Shown here: positions 11,022 through 21,010 of the stretch, one piece after another
Position numbering within the stretch: the first letter of the stretch is position 1
Layout of the letters: every line of letters begins with the position of its first letter
DNA from: Corallium rubrum
Lineage: Eukaryota > Cnidaria > Anthozoa > Scleralcyonacea > Coralliidae
Length of the DNA: 64,000 nucleotides
Assembly: GCA_964035015.1 (NCBI GenBank)
Contig: CAXIUP010000119.1
Span: forward strand, 1 to 64,000
Reading direction: 5' to 3'
Program-made: the position numbers and the translations under genes
Notes under the pieces: generated by a model
What the model was told of the DNA's origin: nothing
Databases searched by the model: none
The model's input: only the letters and a program-made list of their open reading frames with translations

Positions 11022-12715
11022 AGTCAGGCGAGAGATAAGGGAGCCAGCTCGTGCCTGGGACTAAACAAACAAGAGTTTAGGGACTCCCTACGAATGCGTT
11101 ACAACCTACCATTGTCTGGTTTACCAAGTTATTGCGCATGTGGTGAAAGTTTTTCTATCAACCATGCTCTGTCCTGCAAAAAGGGTGGTTTTGTGGCACA
11201 GAGGCACGACGGAGGTCGAGATCTGCTGACATCCGTGCTCAGCAAAGTTTGCAATAATGTGGAAACAGAGCCACACCTTCAACCACTCGATAATGAGAGA
11301 TTCAATTTGAGATCAGCCAACACGAGCCCTGAAGCAATTAGACTAGACATTAAGGGTGGAGAGTTCTGTTCTCGTAGAGTAACTGCATTTTTTGACGTTC
11401 GAGTTACGTATGTAAACTCCGCAAGCAACCAGAACAAACCAACATCAACGATCTTTAGAGAGCAGGAAAACGAGAAGAAAAGAGGCAGTATCTACAGAGA
11501 GTGTTGGAGGTAGAACATGGGACTTTTACGCCCCTTGTATTTGGAACCAATGGTGGTATGGGAGCTGAATGTACATTATTTCTGAAAACATTAGCAGAAC
11601 ACCTAGCAAGAAAGAACCAGGAACCATATGCCATAGTTATAGCTTGGCTGCGAACGCGTCTGTCTTTTGACATTCTGCGATCAGTCCATCTGTGTGTGAG
11701 AGGCTCGCGAGTGCCTTTTAAGAAACGTGATGAAGTTGAAATCCTCGAGGACTTTTATTACTCGGGCTACCGCAGGTAGACGAGTCTAGGTTTCGGCTCG
11801 TTTTTTTTTGGGTTTTTTCCTTCTGTGTCACGCTCTTAGCCCACTCCGCAGGCCTCTCTAATCAGAAAGCGCAGGCTCAAGTCAAGTGCGCATTTAACTT
11901 ATTCCGCCGTCTCGATCAAGACAAACATAATAAGACTTTGCGAAACTGATGCGTGCATGCCAAATGCTTTCTTTCTTTGCTTTCCTGATGTCTGATCAAG
12001 TCTTTCTCCTCTCGGATGTGTTTTGTGTTTTCACAGACATAGTTATTGGTCAGTAATGTCGCTGGCAAGTATCTTGATATTATATACGCTTACGATCTCA
12101 CACGCCGTATACATGAAGCTGTGTTGATATTTAATACCCGAAGAGACTTGACATATGAACGCTGTACATGTGTGGAAATAATGCTTTCTTTCTTAGCTTT
12201 CCTACTGTCTGATGATCAGAGTCTGATCAAGTCTTTCTCGTCTCGGATGTGTTTTGCGTGTTCACAGACATAGTTTGATATTGGTCAGTAATGTCGCTAA
12301 GCTGTGTTGATATTTAATACCCGAAGAGACTCGACATATGAACGCTGTGTACATGTGTGGAAATACGTTACAGGCAATCGTGTTTTGTGTACTGCAAATT
12401 GCGTTTTCTATCGGAGATTGGATTGTGTTTTGACTTTTGTCTGTGACCTGAATGTGTTTAGACGGCGGCTTTAGATCTTAGCACTGCATGTGACAACCTG
12501 CGCGTGATTTTGCAGTAGCCCGAGTGAACGCCTGACCAGGCGTCTTGTTTAAATACGAACGCTGCTGGAATTTTTGAAAACTTTGAGCTTTAATTTTTAT
12601 TACTATTTTTTTTAATTATTTTAGTACTTGGAACTCCTTTTTAGAGACTTTTTGTAATTAATTTTTAGTACAACCAATTTTTAATAAAGTTATTATTATT
12701 GATAAAAAAAATAAA
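11022..12715 (+). mobile_element. LINE family A copy 2, 5' truncated and interrupted
   Basis: The copy begins at caggcgagagataaggg, close to the internal-deletion junction of copy 1. It then encodes zinc and endonuclease segments: frame 11,094-11,513, and after a shift 11,501-11,779 ending LEDFYYSGYRR. A deletion of about 30 bp near 11,060 and frameshifts break the coding. The 3' UTR (about 12,550-12,690) matches that of copy 1. A 766-790 bp insertion with inverted ends separates coding from 3' UTR. Confidence 0.75.
11760..12525. mobile_element. Inserted sequence with terminal inverted repeats and internal duplication
   Basis: The left end actcgggctaccgca and right end tgcagtagcccgagt are inverted repeats with one mismatch. 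The segment is absent from the equivalent place in LINE copy 1, where gacttttatt runs straight into taaatacg. Inside, a unit starting gctttctttctt is repeated about 216 bp apart (about 11,967 and 12,183), both copies containing ctctcggatgtgttttg and aatacccgaagagact. The extra 22 bp after the right end (cgcctgaccaggcg palindrome) may belong to the insertion. No transposase is encoded. Confidence 0.6.
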
Positions 12716-13258
12716 TAATAATGAAAACTTTATTAATAGAACATTTATAGATATATACAATTGTAAATCTCACTTCTTGAGGTAACCTACAATTGACTAC
12801 TTGAATCACTTATACATGCATGGTTATAATTTTGTATACAAAAATTGTTAATTATTTATAGTAATAGTTACTTTAAATGTTCATTAGTTCGGGATTTGTC
12901 CATTCTTTATTTCTACAGCAAAATATGTAGTACGTTGATCGTATGGCAATAGATATAATTTTCCTGATACAATATTGATGGTGTTGATTATTCAGTCCTA
13001 ACTCATTTAGCATTTTTTCGAATGTATGACATTCTTTGTCAAACACCCCTAGCGAACTGACAGAAAGATTTATAAATTTAACAGATGTAAAGTTTTTATC
13101 CAGTTCTCTAATTAGGTTTTTATATTTAGCTTTCTTGCGGTTAACATTGTTTGTGAGGTTTGATTCAAAGCCTACGGTAAGTTCAACAACGTAGAGGTGT
13201 TTGTCTGAAGTGGAGACAAGTAAATCAGGACGATATTCATCTCCCGTAATAATCGAGG
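12716..13258 (-). mobile_element. LINE family B fragment, inverted copy of 1-535
   Basis: The minus strand encodes the same tail as 1-357 (GDEYRPDLL through NKEWTNP) and the same 3' UTR. It joins family A copy 2 tail to tail, exactly as at 1-600. Coding starts near 13,250 beside another AAT array. Confidence 0.8.
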
Positions 13259-13271
13259 GGCTTTCAATAAA

Positions 13272-13343
<72 letters not shown>

Positions 13344-13350
13344 AATAATA
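13272..13350. repeat. (AAT)n at the 5' side of the LINE at 13,352
   Basis: The array of more than 20 AAT units ends in actaataataa and is followed immediately by gggttctaagg, the apparent 5' end of the plus-strand LINE. Confidence 0.9.
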
Positions 13351-13784
13351 AGGGTTCTAAGGGTTTTTGGAGGGCTAGTACCTTTCCCAAGTGATGCGTA
13401 ACTACCATCTGGTCAGCATATGCTGATAGCCTCTCCTTGGTGCACTGGCGCCCCCATACCCAGCACTGTATGAAGCGCAATATATGGTCCCCCAAGAACT
13501 GACCAACTTAGCCTATCTACAGTGAATGACCGACCATGCGTGGTGAAGAGCCACACCCTTCTAGAGGTGAACCCGTTACGAACAAAACATGGCGGATCTA
13601 GGGGAGTAAACCCCGATATAAAATCCCAAATCCAAGATATGGTAATCGTGCCGATGGATGGATGGCAGATGGTGAACGTGCCGCAAACGAGATCTGACAA
13701 GGTGTGGCGAACCTTGACAATAAATTGCCTTATCCTTAGTGCCGGGCAACTGAGGACGGACTGTGGTTATACCCGTGCGATATC

Positions 13785-15815
13785 GTGGGACTAAATATGG
13801 GAGATTATGATCAAAATTATCAAATATTCCGATTGCAAGATCGTCACCAGGAGACTCCGAATCCAATAGTGGCAGCTGTTACAGGCGCTGATTCTATGGA
13901 GATACCTGAAAATAGCAATGAGTCACATGATATGAACTCTGTTTGGACGTTTGAGGAAAAAGTGAGACTAGTACAAATAGATATAGAAGAACGTGAGAGG
14001 GGATATGGATTTATGAGACGTGTTAAAGAAAGATGGGAATCAGAGTATCCAATAAGAGGCGACATCACAAAGCAGAATTTAAGAGACAATGCAAGCCGCT
14101 TTAAGAAGGAGCCTAAAATTATTACGGAGATTGAGAACTGGAGAAATGGGGACGAAGGTAGAAGGGAACAGAGAAATAGAGCGCCAGTTGAAAATGGAAA
14201 TGAAAGCCATCAGGAAGAATGGGTAACAGAGATGAAAGTAAGACTGGTTCAGTTGGACAGAGAGGAGCGAAGTAAGGGAAGAGGATTCATGAATAGATTG
14301 AAGAAGAGGTGGGACGAAGAATTCCCAACGCACCGTGGTATCAGTGCACAAAGTTTAAGAGATAATGCAAGCAGATTTAAGAAGGATAAGGCTATAAGCA
14401 ATTTAATTTTGGTACGAGAGCGAAGAGCAGAAGGGAGAGATGACCAGACGTCCCAAGGAACTAACAACGAATTGGATAATGCTAACGAGGAGCAGTTGAG
14501 ACAAGATGGCGAGGGAGAAGAAGCAAACATTCAGACGGCTCAAGGAATTAATAATGTGGAGGATAGAGCCAATGAGGCGCAGGTGAGACAAGATAGTGAG
14601 AGAGAAGAAGTAGTAATCACACAAGATGAGCAAGGAAATCACAATGAGCAGAATAATGCAAATGAGGTGCAGGTGGGACTAGACGGCGAGAGAGAAGTAG
14701 AGATCGAACATGCAGATATCAGAACTGCTTGGGTGGAACAAGACTTTAAACTGGAAGATCTCTTCTTACAAGAGCTGGCAAAGCTACCGAGACCTAGCCC
14801 AACGGACATTGAACCAAGAGAAAGGTTGTTAAAAGTGAAAATGACGGCGGAGATTGAAAATAGTGCCAACCGAATCTTAGAAACCCACCTTAGGAACGGG
14901 GAGAAAGTAGAAGAGATTGTTGATACAGTCTACGCGATGGGTAAAGCAGTGGTAACACTGATGGAAGTAAAGAAGAAAGAGAAGAACAGAAGAGTAAATG
15001 GAGGTAATAGAAGAGAGCGGAAAATGAAAAACCGAATGAAGGAACTACGCCAGCTAATTGCTAAAACATGCAATGAACTACATCGAAGAAAGATTAGGCG
15101 GAAACCAAGTAGACGAGAAAGAAAGATACTAAGAGAAATAAAGGAAGCTTCAGGATACATGAATGCAACAGATAGAGAACTCAGGTCAACTAAGGAAAAG
15201 TGGTTGGATGAGTTAAGGTATCGTAAGGTTTTATTGGACAAGATGATCAAGAAAGGGAGAAGGATCCGTAACAACATAACGTTCCAAAAAGACCAGAGAG
15301 GGCTATACAAACAAGCGAGTAAAAAGAAAGAAAACATAGGCAGAACACCAGAAATTGAGAAGTTTGTTGAATTTTGGGGAGGTATTTGGGAAGAGAGGAG
15401 AAGTACAGTAGTGCAGCCGTGGATGACGGAGATCGAAGAAAAACTAAAGAACAAAATATGCTCAGTAGAAGATTTCAATATCGATGAAAATAAATTGGCT
15501 GGAGTACTAAAGAAACGAAAGAATTGGACAGCCCCTGGAGCGGATGGGATCCAGAATTACTGGTGGAAAAGATTTAAGAGTGTGTGGACCCCACTTGTAA
15601 AGACAATGCAGACATGGATTATAGAAACCAATACCATACCGGAATGGATTGCAGTGGGACGAGGCGTGATGATACCGAAGGCAGAAGACCTTAGTATTGT
15701 GAAAGATTATCGACCGATCACGTGCTTGAACACAGTATATAAAATCTACACTGGAGTGATTGCAAAATATTTGAAAAGCCATGCAGAACGAAACGAAATG
15801 TGGGATCAAAATTAA
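13785..15815 (+). CDS. LINE family C protein, N-terminal half and start of RT
   Basis: The frame gives 676 residues. Two tandem homologous SANT/Myb-like modules lie at about residues 50-110 (WTFEEKVRLVQIDIEERERG to NLRDNASRFKKE) and 150-205 (WVTEMKVRLVQLDREERSKG to SLRDNASRFKKD). Acidic, glutamine-rich repeats then a highly basic linker follow. The RT begins with WTAPGADGIQNYWWKRF and RPITCLNTVYKI. The frame ends at a TAA directly before MGTREGVLG, which continues in the same frame, so one nonsense change separates the two halves. Confidence 0.85.
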   Translation: MGLNMGDYDQNYQIFRLQDRHQETPNPIVAAVTGADSMEIPENSNESHDMNSVWTFEEKVRLVQIDIEERERGYGFMRRVKERWESEYPIRGDITKQNLRDNASRFKKEPKIITEIENWRNGDEGRREQRNRAPVENGNESHQEEWVTEMKVRLVQLDREERSKGRGFMNRLKKRWDEEFPTHRGISAQSLRDNASRFKKDKAISNLILVRERRAEGRDDQTSQGTNNELDNANEEQLRQDGEGEEANIQTAQGINNVEDRANEAQVRQDSEREEVVITQDEQGNHNEQNNANEVQVGLDGEREVEIEHADIRTAWVEQDFKLEDLFLQELAKLPRPSPTDIEPRERLLKVKMTAEIENSANRILETHLRNGEKVEEIVDTVYAMGKAVVTLMEVKKKEKNRRVNGGNRRERKMKNRMKELRQLIAKTCNELHRRKIRRKPSRRERKILREIKEASGYMNATDRELRSTKEKWLDELRYRKVLLDKMIKKGRRIRNNITFQKDQRGLYKQASKKKENIGRTPEIEKFVEFWGGIWEERRSTVVQPWMTEIEEKLKNKICSVEDFNIDENKLAGVLKKRKNWTAPGADGIQNYWWKRFKSVWTPLVKTMQTWIIETNTIPEWIAVGRGVMIPKAEDLSIVKDYRPITCLNTVYKIYTGVIAKYLKSHAERNEMWDQN

Positions 15816-17843
15816 ATGGGAACGAGAGAAGGTGTATTGGGAACAGTTGATCAGTTACTAGTTGACAATTGTATCATGGATGAAGTGCGCGAACAACACC
15901 GGAATCTAGCCGTGGCGTATTATGATTATCAGAAAGCATATGACATGGTACGGCATGACTGGATCTTAAAAGTTTATGGGTGGATGGGAGTGCCAGAAAA
16001 TGTATGTAGGCTGGTCGAAAACCTGATGAAAAAGTGGATGATTAAGCTGGAAATTAGGGTGGATGGGGAGAAAAGAATGAGTAGATGGATAAATATACGA
16101 ACAGGGTTTCTACAAGGAGATAGCTACTCGCCAGTGGGTTTTTGTTTAAGTGAGGTACCAGTGATGATGGTGTTAAGAGAAACAAAAGGATACAGAATGG
16201 GACCATCTGGCAACAGAGAAGTAGTGAGAACGCACAGTCTGTTCGTGGACGACCTGAAAGTATATCAGGAAAACCACGAGAGGCTGGCTATTGCAAATGA
16301 GATTATCGTACAAGCGAGTCATGATACAGGGGCATGTTATGGTGTCAAGAAATGCGCTGAGATAGTGTTTGAAAGAGGCAAGATGGTGAAAAGCGAGGGA
16401 CTAGATATCCTTGAAGAAAGAATGAAGGCTCTAGACCCTGAAACTAGCGAAACCTACAAGTTTCTCGGATGCGAACAAGGAAAGAAAATAGATAAAGAGA
16501 AAGTGCTAGAAAGAGTGTCATTGGAGGTGCAGGAAAGAATGGAAAGTCTGGTACAGATGGAGCTATATGATAAGAATCTAGTTAAAGCTATAAACTGTAG
16601 AGTAGTACCAGTAGCGGGGTATGTAATGAATGTATGCCGATTTAGTAAAAACGATTTAGCAGAACTAGATATGATTGTCAAACGGGTGTTGAGGAAAAAT
16701 GTGATGCACGGACGACAGGCAAGTAATGAGAGACTATATTTACCACGAAATAAAGGAGGAAGAGGACTGAAAAGTATGCGAGATGTCTATAATGAGACCA
16801 AAGTTAGAATAGCTTGCTATATGACATATTCGCAAAGTGAATGGATCAAAGTGGCTTGGAGGCGGGAATGCAAAAAGGAATATTGTTCTATTAAGAGAGA
16901 AGCAGAGGAAGCGATGCTAGACATAGGGGAGAGCATTAAGTTCGGTGAAGAGGCGGTGTGGCTAAATGGCGAAAGGATGTGTGGGGAGTGGAAAGAGATA
17001 TGGGGTAAACTGAAAGCCATGTTACAAACCAAGACCGAGGTGATGCGTATAGAACAATATACAAAGAAAATCTTACAAAGTGAAGTGTATAGAGGGATCG
17101 AGGAGAAGGGCCATGGATGGCTTGAGTGTAATATGGACTCAAGAAAGGCAGCAGCAGTAATCCTTATGCAAGAACAGATGGTGGAGACACGGACATGGAA
17201 AGCCCTTAGAGGAATGGAGGTGGAATCGGAAATGTGCCGCCTATGCGGCATACAGAGAGAAACAGTACACCATCTGTTATCAGGATGTAAAGTAGTAGCT
17301 GGAAACGAATATGTACGAAGACATAACAACGCATTAATGGTGTTGGCTGTAGCATGGGCAAAGCAAGAAGGGTTGATAAATAAGGATGCGGTATGGTACA
17401 AAATACAATGGAAAAAAGGAAATGTGTTGGAGGGAAGTGGAATGAAGCTCTGTTGGGACTTGGAATATTGTATGAGAAAAACAACTACTGCAAGAAGACC
17501 AGATCTAACGTTGGAAGACAACAACAAGAAACTAATATGGTTCGTAGACATGGCATGCCCATCAGAGATAAACATTGTACATAAACACCAAGAGAAGCTA
17601 CAGAAATACCAACAACTAGCTTTCGAAACTCGTGAAAAACGACGAGAATACAAAGTCCAAATCGTTCCAGTTGTAATTGGAAGTTTAGGTGGAGGTATGG
17701 TAAAGGCGAGGAGACAAATTGGAAAGGTAATACGAAACGAAAAAGAAGTTGAATGGATTGGTAACCAAATGCAGAAGACGGTGCTGATCGAAAGTGAATC
17801 GACACTACGCAAAATAATATCTGGGATCGTACAAGCAGAGTGA
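15816..17843 (+). CDS. LINE family C protein, RT core, zinc motif and endonuclease
   Basis: The frame gives 675 residues continuous with the upstream half. RT motifs are YYDYQKAYDMVRHDWI, TGFLQGDSYSPVGFCL and LFVDDLKVY, the catalytic pair appearing as VDD instead of ADD. A zinc motif CRLCGIQRETVHHLLSGC precedes the PD-(D/E)xK-like endonuclease (RRPDLTLED...IWFVDMACPSE). Apart from the upstream TAA the element looks intact, which suggests recent activity. This order (RT, zinc motif, endonuclease) is that of R2/R4-like LINEs. Confidence 0.85.
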   Translation: MGTREGVLGTVDQLLVDNCIMDEVREQHRNLAVAYYDYQKAYDMVRHDWILKVYGWMGVPENVCRLVENLMKKWMIKLEIRVDGEKRMSRWINIRTGFLQGDSYSPVGFCLSEVPVMMVLRETKGYRMGPSGNREVVRTHSLFVDDLKVYQENHERLAIANEIIVQASHDTGACYGVKKCAEIVFERGKMVKSEGLDILEERMKALDPETSETYKFLGCEQGKKIDKEKVLERVSLEVQERMESLVQMELYDKNLVKAINCRVVPVAGYVMNVCRFSKNDLAELDMIVKRVLRKNVMHGRQASNERLYLPRNKGGRGLKSMRDVYNETKVRIACYMTYSQSEWIKVAWRRECKKEYCSIKREAEEAMLDIGESIKFGEEAVWLNGERMCGEWKEIWGKLKAMLQTKTEVMRIEQYTKKILQSEVYRGIEEKGHGWLECNMDSRKAAAVILMQEQMVETRTWKALRGMEVESEMCRLCGIQRETVHHLLSGCKVVAGNEYVRRHNNALMVLAVAWAKQEGLINKDAVWYKIQWKKGNVLEGSGMKLCWDLEYCMRKTTTARRPDLTLEDNNKKLIWFVDMACPSEINIVHKHQEKLQKYQQLAFETREKRREYKVQIVPVVIGSLGGGMVKARRQIGKVIRNEKEVEWIGNQMQKTVLIESESTLRKIISGIVQAE

Positions 17844-17955
17844 CATATAAGTGTGGACATTGTTAGCGAGACTGGCAAAATTATTGGCAGTACTTGTACC
17901 TTTCTCACAATTATTGTGAGTCAAAGGCCATGGGCCGTAAAGGTTATCAATTTTC

Positions 17956-18006
<51 letters not shown>

Positions 18007-18031
18007 GTAGTAATAATAATAATAATAATAG
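17956..18031. repeat. (AAT)n at the 3' side of LINE family C
   Basis: The AAT array with AGT variants directly follows the LINE 3' end. Together with 13,272-13,350 it brackets the element. Confidence 0.95.
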
Positions 18032-18336
18032 ATGGTAATTGAATGTAATGAAATTTTAAATATTTAAATTCACTGAAATAGTAATTTAGCCTCTGAACAT
18101 GTGTAATTAGTAATACAACAAAATTACGTCTAAATAAATATTTTAAATAATACAACTACCTCGTGTTTTGTGCTGGGCTCTAATATGTGTCTTAAAATTC
18201 TCTAGTATTTTCAGTATGTTTTGGTATGTTTGCATGAAATTGAATTTACAATCCACAATTAGTTATCTTAGACTCGCAAGCCAAATAAATATCGGTATCC
18301 GCATGTACGCATTGCGTACCTATTTTTTGAGTGTGC

Positions 18337-18441
18337 CATTTTCCCCGAGCCCGGGCGAAGGGCCGAAGGCCCGGAGCCCGGTGAGGGTGCTAATCTCGAC
18401 ACTCGTGGAGTCCATTTTACACGCGTGTAGAAAAGCAGAAA
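18337..18441 (+). repeat. GC-rich dispersed module, copy 3
   Basis: The module reads gagcccgggcgaagggccg, aaggcccggagcccggtgag, ggtgctaatctcgacactcg, then tggagtccattttacacgcg. It is inverted relative to copies at 4,536 and 56,262. The GC part is self-complementary and could fold. Confidence 0.65.
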
Positions 18442-20165
18442 ATGCCAATATCTGTGATCTGTTTATTTATTTGTATATATGTGTGGGCGGACCTGCGCGG
18501 TAAAGATTGTGGGGCACTGGGAACAGTAAAATCTATTCCTGAGAAAAAAACTTAAACAGCATAATTTGTTCTTGGCAAAAAGACTTCAGAAAAGGCTTTT
18601 TTTTTAAATACGTATATCCCGTTCAAAAGGACAGAAACAAATCAACGTTTACGTATATAAAGCAGAACCACATTCCTTTGTAGAAGTAAACCCATCACAC
18701 CAAAACTCGAAAGGAGGAAAAAGCAATAGCGAAAAAAACAACGAAGAAAAAGGCTGAAAAGCTTAAGCTTCCGGTAAACATTTAGTAGCAATGCTGTTCG
18801 AGTTTCCCTGTTTTTAATATATCCTGTCACTAATACAGTAATTTTGTTTTCGATTTCGTGTGTCCTTAAAGTATTTTAAACGTATCGATCCGTTTAAGAT
18901 GTTTTCGCTTGTAAAACTTAGCGTATTTTGTTTATGATTTAGCATAAAAAACGGTCAAACATATGAATGCTGCATGTTGAAACATTACAGATGTGACTGC
19001 ATGAAAACAGTTTTTTCTGGTGAAAACAGTTTTAGCACTTCAGATTTTGAAACGAAATTTGTTTTTGCTATTCTAAATGAATTTGAAATGCCATGAAATT
19101 AATATAACCGTGGCAGCTCGGCAGCTGTCCAATGCCTTTGAAAAATGCAAATATTTGAGATGCTCTAAACATGGATAGAAAGAACAGTAAAATATAACAC
19201 TAGTATTTTACTGTTATTTTGACGCTTGCTTCGGTAGCCTGGTGGTAACAGCGTCAGTTCGCACGCGAAATTGTCGAGTTCAAACCGTGGATGCGACCTG
19301 CGTTTTTCTTCATCTCAATTGTTTTTCTGAATATTGTCTTGAAAATTTTCTTTGTTATTTATCACGTTTTTCTTTAAAAATCAGAGTTAAACGACTTTTT
19401 TTATTTCAAATATTATACTTTAATTAAAAGTTTAAAACTATATTTTGAATTGTTCCCACGGCTATTTCCAGTCTCCCAATGAAATAGGGCGCGAAAGTGT
19501 TTTTCTAATCAGGGTTATATCAGAGGGATATTTACAAAAATTCGTGTAAAAGAGGGCGAGGGGTTGTTGTGTTAACATATTTATAGTTTTTATGAAATAT
19601 TTCGCTCCAATAGTTCTCTTATTTCGATGACTTGGTTTTAAATGAAGGATCGAGTCTGAATACTTCATACATTAACATAAACTCAATATTAGGTGCCTAA
19701 CTATAAACTCTTGAGGGCAGGAGTGCTACGCCAAAACAGGCAAATATCTCTCAGAATTGTAAACAATTTGGTATACTTAGATATCTTGATTATGCATGAA
19801 AGATGTCTGCAAAAAGGGTGTTGCAAAAACGCAGAAGTTGCGAGCCTGACCCCCTACCCCCACCCCTAGTTGCAGTCCTAATATAATGCCATGCCAATGG
19901 TGTCAAGTGTCAACTGAGTCCTCCTCGGTCATAAATTAACGTCTTCGATAAGGTTTGCAGGGTCATTTCTGTAAAGCGCCCTCGTGTAATTCGTCAGGAT
20001 TTATTACACGAAAAAGGTTATTAATGTATAGAATACAAGGTTGTCTTTGATTTTGCGATAAGCAACAAACCAATAATGGTGGTGAATTTTTTTTATTAAA
20101 ACCAGAGGGTTTCACTCGGGGCAACTCAAGTAAAAAGCGTTTTATTTTCGTCAAAATCTTTTTTG
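18442..20165. other. Intergenic, with a possible tRNA-like SINE head near 19,215-19,300
   Basis: No gene was seen. The segment ggtagcctggtggtaaca (about 19,228) followed by gagttcaaaccg resembles pol III A and B boxes at tRNA-like spacing. No acceptor stem could be paired, so it is at most a tRNA-derived SINE remnant. Confidence 0.3.
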
Positions 20166-20372
20166 CAGTTTAATTCCGAGATAAATTTCCAGCAAAACGG
20201 TGTCAGCGTTTTTTGATATGTCGAGTTTTGGTGATTTTATTGACAAAGTTGAAAATGCTGTTTTCGACCAACATTCGGAAAAAATAAGTCATAAAATCGA
20301 AACCAGGCAATAAGTAAAAAAACAAACGCTGACACCGTTTTGCTGGCAATTTATTTCGGAATCGAACTGCAT
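20166..20372. mobile_element. Small fold-back element (MITE-like), about 207 bp
   Basis: The left arm contains cagtttaattccgagataaa and gcaaaacggtgtcagcg. The right arm carries the inverted cgctgacaccgttttgc and ttcggaatcgaactgc. The arms are about 50 bp with few mismatches around a loop of about 100 bp. No coding was seen. The target duplication is not resolved. Confidence 0.75.
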
Positions 20373-20700
20373 TGGTTTATGTTTATCGCAAAATTAAAGG
20401 CAACATTGTATTTTACAACTTAATAGCTTTCTAACGATCTCTACTTTACTTTATTTTTGTGCCATAAATGTTGACGAATTGAGACCGCTTTACCAAAATG
20501 ACCTTTCAAACCTTAGCAAAGACCTTAAATTAACTTTATTACCAAATTAAAAGTCAGTGCTTAAATCAGAAGGCTGACGACAGTGAGAGCACGGGGCCCA
20601 CCAAGGTGCAGGGCTCGTGGCATGTGCCTTTTTGGTCATAGGGTTAACTGCTCCCCTCTCCCAACATCTCTGAATTCTAGCACCAAGTGTGGCAGAACAG

Positions 20701-20721
20701 GGAGGGGGGGGGGGGGGGGGT
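20701..20721. repeat. Poly(G) run
   Basis: A homopolymeric G tract of about 18-20 bases is broken once by an A at its start. Its length is error-prone in most assemblies. Confidence 0.85.
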
Positions 20722-20883
20722 AACTCCACAAAATTTCAAATTAGGGGGCTAAGTTGTGGCTAAGCCTCCCCCAATACTGTGTCACGAAGATGGGGTTAAG
20801 AATGGCCTAAAAGTTTCAGGGGAGTGTCAAAATACACCCCTAGCTTATCACTCTGTTGATGATCAATTAGCCCCTCCAATATA

Positions 20884-21010
20884 CAATTATTGGATGAGGT
20901 TGAGCATGATATCAAGAATTATCAAGGCTGAGGTTTGTGTTATCTGCCGAAGCTGAAGGCTGAAGCGGATAACACAAACAGAGGCCTTGATAATTCTTGA
21001 TATCATGCGA
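20884..21010. repeat. Strong hairpin, part of a fold-back element extending to about 21,420
   Basis: The left arm catgatatcaagaattatc, aaggc, then gtttgtgttatc is mirrored on the right by gataacacaaac, gcctt, gataattcttgatatcatg. The loop is about 18 bp. The related pair acagataatttttgatat and catcaagaattatctgt at 21,340-21,390 suggests a larger nonautonomous element of about 500 bp. Confidence 0.7.

Larger units (their letters stand above)
13352..17957 (+). mobile_element. Near-complete LINE (family C), (AAT)n on both sides
   Basis: This 4.6 kb element lies between AAT arrays. It has a 5' UTR of about 430 bp, one long frame interrupted by a single in-frame TAA, and a short 3' UTR ending gttatcaattttcat before (AAT)n. 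It is a third restriction-endonuclease-type LINE family, distinct from A and B. The 5' UTR may contain a self-cleaving ribozyme, as in R2-like elements, but I could not fold it. Confidence 0.85.

Noticed and set aside
16817-17908. Minus-strand 363-residue frame
   Set aside because: It is the reverse of the LINE C RT/endonuclease coding sequence and has no domain of its own.
19215-19300. Functional tRNA gene
   Set aside because: No acceptor stem or full cloverleaf could be formed.
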